Source: JBBSHE01 sp038253325 (GTDB lineage Bacteria; Actinomycetota; Actinomycetes; Propionibacteriales; Nocardioidaceae). From it: a stretch of 25,443 nt of DNA. Location: contig JBBSHE010000035.1 in the NCBI GenBank assembly GCA_038253325.1, forward strand, positions 1 through 25,443, read 5' to 3'. The notes beneath the pieces were generated by a model. That model worked only from the letters and a program-made list of their open reading frames with translations, was not told the DNA's origin and did not search any database. Numbering within the stretch: the stretch's first letter is position 1; each line of letters starts with the position of its first letter. Both the position numbers and the translations under genes were made by a program. Below, piece after piece: positions 23,597 to 25,443 of the stretch.

Positions 23597-23604
23597 AAAG
23601 GAGG
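23597..23604 (+). promoter_or_regulatory. Strong ribosome-binding site of the small HNH gene
   Basis: AAAGGAGG, a full anti-16S match, 5 nt before ATG 23610. This fixes the start and contrasts with the leaderless divergent neighbour. Confidence 0.85.
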
Positions 23605-23609
23605 CGAGC

Positions 23610-24047
23610 ATGGTCGACCACGTTCTCGTACTCAACGCGGGCTACGAGCCGATGCACCGTGTCTCCGTTCCCCACGCCATCCGGATGCTCGTCAGACAGG
23701 TCGCCGTGATCGAGGAGCACGGCGAAGCCACCATCGGGCCGTTCATGGTGCCAAAGGTGCTGCGTCTCGTGCGGTACGTCGTGATGCGATGGCTTCACAA
23801 CGGCGTACCCATGTGCACCAAGGCGGGGATCAAGGCCCGCGATCGCCACTGCGGATACTGCGCCGGCCCGGCGGACACCGTCGACCACATCCTGCCGCGT
23901 AGTCGCGGTGGAACGCGGACGTGGGAGAACTCCGTCGCGGCATGTTTCAAGTGCAACAACCGCAAGGCAAACCGCACCCCGAAGGAAGCCGGGATGAAGC
24001 TGCTCGTGACCCCTCATATCCCCAAACGGACGGCCCACGCCTTCTGA
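23610..24047 (+). CDS. Small HNH endonuclease
   Basis: A 145-residue HNH-family nuclease of the stand-alone type common in Actinomycetota and Cyanobacteria. The N-terminal half (VLVLNAGYEPMHRVSVPHAIRMLV) is the characteristic leader of this family. The nuclease part follows: zinc Cys81/Cys84 in CGYCAG, catalytic Asp91-His92 in VDHILPRSRGG, Asn107 in TWENSVAAC, and zinc Cys112/Cys115 in CFKCNNRK. All key residues are intact. A perfect Shine-Dalgarno precedes the ATG. Cellular role is not established for the family. It is divergent from the larger DUF222-HNH gene, and a sigma-factor relic lies just beyond its stop. Confidence 0.95.
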   Translation: MVDHVLVLNAGYEPMHRVSVPHAIRMLVRQVAVIEEHGEATIGPFMVPKVLRLVRYVVMRWLHNGVPMCTKAGIKARDRHCGYCAGPADTVDHILPRSRGGTRTWENSVAACFKCNNRKANRTPKEAGMKLLVTPHIPKRTAHAF

Positions 24048-24074
24048 TCGTCGTCGAGAACGGGATCTGACGCG

Positions 24075-24194
24075 ACCATCAACGACGAGACCAGGCTGGA
24101 CGAGGTCCCTGGCAGTTTCACGGTCATCCGTCAGCGTGTAGACGAGCCGGGAACGTGACGCGGCGTGGTCGCGCGAGTACGCAGCGAACTCCAC
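24075..24194 (-). pseudogene. Relic of a SigE-type ECF sigma factor (N-terminal fragment)
   Basis: About 40 minus-strand codons from GTG 24194 read EFAAYSRDHAASRSRLVY, then TLTDDRETARDLVQ. This matches by eye the region-2 start of actinobacterial ECF sigma factors ('EF..FV.AR...LLR.AYLLTGDR..AEDLVQ'). After DLVQ the similarity is lost at once, and the frame runs into sequence antisense to the HNH gene, so regions 2.2 to 4 are missing. A stop lies 6 codons before the GTG. It is probably the remnant of a gene cut by a rearrangement. The rest of the 24048-24415 gap shows only a DnaA-box-like site. Confidence 0.5.
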
Positions 24195-24328
24195 TCGCCG
24201 ACTTGGCGGTCAGTGCCCCACATCGTTGGAGACACGCGGAGGAGGCCACGTGCTGCGGTCCGCCCCTGACCGAATCTTCGACAAGGATCCGCTGGCGTTA
24301 CGGGAGCGAACTTGCGTTCAGGCCAGGG

Positions 24329-24337
24329 TTATCCACA
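24329..24337 (+). other. Isolated DnaA-box-like sequence
   Basis: TTATCCACA, identical to the strong DnaA box consensus, 79 nt before the lipoprotein start. No second box, AT-rich unwinding region or dnaA/dnaN gene is near, so it is not an origin. It may be a lone regulatory box or chance. Confidence 0.4.
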
Positions 24338-24415
24338 GCCGAGTGCTTTGGGGGTTTCGTACGGACGCGTACTTCGCTAAGTTCCGGACAACGTTCAAAG
24401 CCCTCGGGAGCGCGT

Positions 24416-25018
24416 ATGCCGGCACGGATCACCGCCGCGACCGTGGCCGCCGTCGCTGTCCTCGCGCCCGTCCTCGTCGGCTGCGGCGGTTCCGCCGACC
24501 CCGGCCCGAAGAGCTCGTCGGGTACGACGGAGTCGACGACTCCGATCACCAGCAGCGATCCTCCGACCACGACGTCGCCCACGACCACCAAGCCCACCGG
24601 TCCGGTCGAGCCCTCGTATCCAGACGCGGCGAAGGCCAACACCCGCAACGGCGCGCGCGCCTTTGCCCGCTATTACATTGCCGTTGCCTCCTACGCTCAA
24701 GTGACCGGCGACACGAAGACACTCAAGAAGGTCGCTGCGGATACCTGCTTCGGCTGCGCACGTCTCGTGTCGAGGATTTCCGACATTTACAAGAGCGGGG
24801 GATGGATCCGATCGAAGCCGTTGATGGTGCTGTCTTTGAATGCCGCACATGAAGACGGATTAAAGTTCCGCCTCGATCTGGCGGTTCGCTTCCCCAATCA
24901 GTACCTGAAGCAGCGACGCGGGGAGAAACCGAAGTTGACCAAGGGCGCGCGTGAGCCTCTGGTCCTTCATCTGATTTGGAAGGGGTCGAGATGGCTTGTC
25001 TATGCCAGCGGCGGCTGA
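24416..25018 (+). CDS. Secreted lipoprotein, DUF6318-like
   Basis: A 200-residue exported protein. Short positive N-terminus, hydrophobic h-region and lipobox LVGC with Cys23, so it should be lipid-anchored on the outer face of the membrane. A Ser/Thr/Pro-rich linker (about 33-65) follows, then a folded domain: ARAFARYYIAVASYAQVTGD, a CxxC pair (Cys111, Cys114 in DTCFGCARLV), DIYKSGGW and a C-terminal WLVYASGG. The domain matches what I recall of DUF6318 in actinobacteria; function unknown. ATG 24416 has GGGAG upstream and is the only start giving a signal peptide. Its 3' end overlaps the next gene by 28 nt, so the two are likely co-translated. Confidence 0.8.
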   Translation: MPARITAATVAAVAVLAPVLVGCGGSADPGPKSSSGTTESTTPITSSDPPTTTSPTTTKPTGPVEPSYPDAAKANTRNGARAFARYYIAVASYAQVTGDTKTLKKVAADTCFGCARLVSRISDIYKSGGWIRSKPLMVLSLNAAHEDGLKFRLDLAVRFPNQYLKQRRGEKPKLTKGAREPLVLHLIWKGSRWLVYASGG

Positions 25019-25443
25019 AGGCGCACGGTCGCCTCCTACTAGCCGGATTCGCGATCCTCGCGGGAACCATTAGCCAGGTGCCACATGCTCTGGCCGAGAA
25101 CCCGACATGCTCCCACTCGACGGGATCGGGTGCGGGCAGTGGACGATTTGTAGTCTCGGAAGCGCTTGACTGTGAGCAGCAATCGCACTTGGACTCGCCG
25201 ATCGGACCAGCGGCTACCCAATCCAACCAATGGAATGTCTATCTGTGGCGTCAGCCATGCGGCAACTACTTGTCCCCGGGCGGCTTCGCCGACGAGGATT
25301 GCCGAGCCGCGCACGACACCTGTCCACCACGAATGTCGCGTTATGCGCTCCTCACGCAGGTGGTCAGTCGCGCCCAGCCGAAGCCGACGGGCTCCTGGAC
25401 CGTCGTCGAGACGGGTTGTTATCCGAACAACCCAGGAAGCACG
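24991..25443 (+). CDS. Secreted cysteine-rich protein of unknown function (3' end outside window)
   Basis: An open frame of 151 codons runs without a stop to the window edge. ATG 24991 overlaps the lipoprotein gene by 28 nt and has GGAAGGGG 5 nt upstream, good evidence of translational coupling. The N-terminus is a signal peptide: basic QRRLKAHGR, hydrophobic LLLAGFAILAGT, cleavage expected after HALA (residue 35), with no lipobox. The visible mature part (about 116 residues) holds six Cys, in PTC, LDC, QPC, EDC, DTC and TGC contexts, consistent with disulfides outside the cell. I recognise no domain. The base composition is somewhat less GC-extreme than that of the neighbours. Confidence 0.75.
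   Translation, partial: MACLCQRRLKAHGRLLLAGFAILAGTISQVPHALAENPTCSHSTGSGAGSGRFVVSEALDCEQQSHLDSPIGPAATQSNQWNVYLWRQPCGNYLSPGGFADEDCRAAHDTCPPRMSRYALLTQVVSRAQPKPTGSWTVVETGCYPNNPGST

Noticed and set aside
24329..24337. Replication origin
   Set aside because: A single DnaA box with no cluster, AT-rich element or dnaA/dnaN neighbour.

Overview
The window is high-GC DNA with dense coding, GTG as well as ATG starts, several apparently leaderless genes and a typical actinobacterial gene set (13E12/DUF222-type HNH protein, DUF3516 helicase, DUF6318-like lipoprotein, GH15 enzyme, AGNET-type P450). I infer a free-living Actinomycetota member, probably of the Propionibacteriales (Nocardioides/Kribbella-like). 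The genus is not proven. It looks like ordinary chromosome: I found no rRNA, tRNA, insertion sequence, phage module or CRISPR array.

Left part (1-9060): Lon protease lies just downstream of a GH15 glucoamylase/trehalase-like enzyme. A three-copy 84-bp tandem repeat follows, then an amine/amino-acid module: a FluG-like amidohydrolase, the in-frame-deleted remnant of a Cys/Met-type PLP enzyme, and an APC permease on the minus strand, diverging from a glutamine-synthetase-like ligase on the plus strand. Fungal FluG fuses the same amidohydrolase and GS-like domains, so the split pair probably works on one pathway (import, gamma-glutamylation and hydrolysis of an amine or related compound). The substrate is unknown.

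Middle (9061-16020): aldose 1-epimerase preceded by a tiny overlapping upstream ORF; a DUF1932-type 6PGDH-like oxidoreductase; threonine synthase with an N-terminal zinc ribbon; then, divergently, a PPP-like metallophosphoesterase and a large Ski2-like/DUF3516 helicase.

Right part (16021-25443): a DHA2-type drug exporter and its divergent TetR repressor share a compact region where two overlapping sigma70-like promoters sit on two inverted-repeat operators. Next come an alpha/beta hydrolase, a cytochrome P450, a small GyrI-like protein, the DUF222-HNH protein, a second small HNH endonuclease, a decayed ECF sigma-factor N-terminus, a lipoprotein and a secreted cysteine-rich protein that runs off the window.

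The most unusual property is the gaps between genes. At least seven contain different short tandem repeats (22-84 bp units), and two of these begin at the stop codon of the preceding gene. A 48-bp palindrome with a GGGGCTATGACCCC-like core occurs three times at gene 3' ends, once supplying the last codons and stop of the helicase. A separate 23-bp-arm palindrome has T and A tracts in the order opposite to a terminator. The two gene relics (PLP enzyme, sigma factor) also point to local gene loss.
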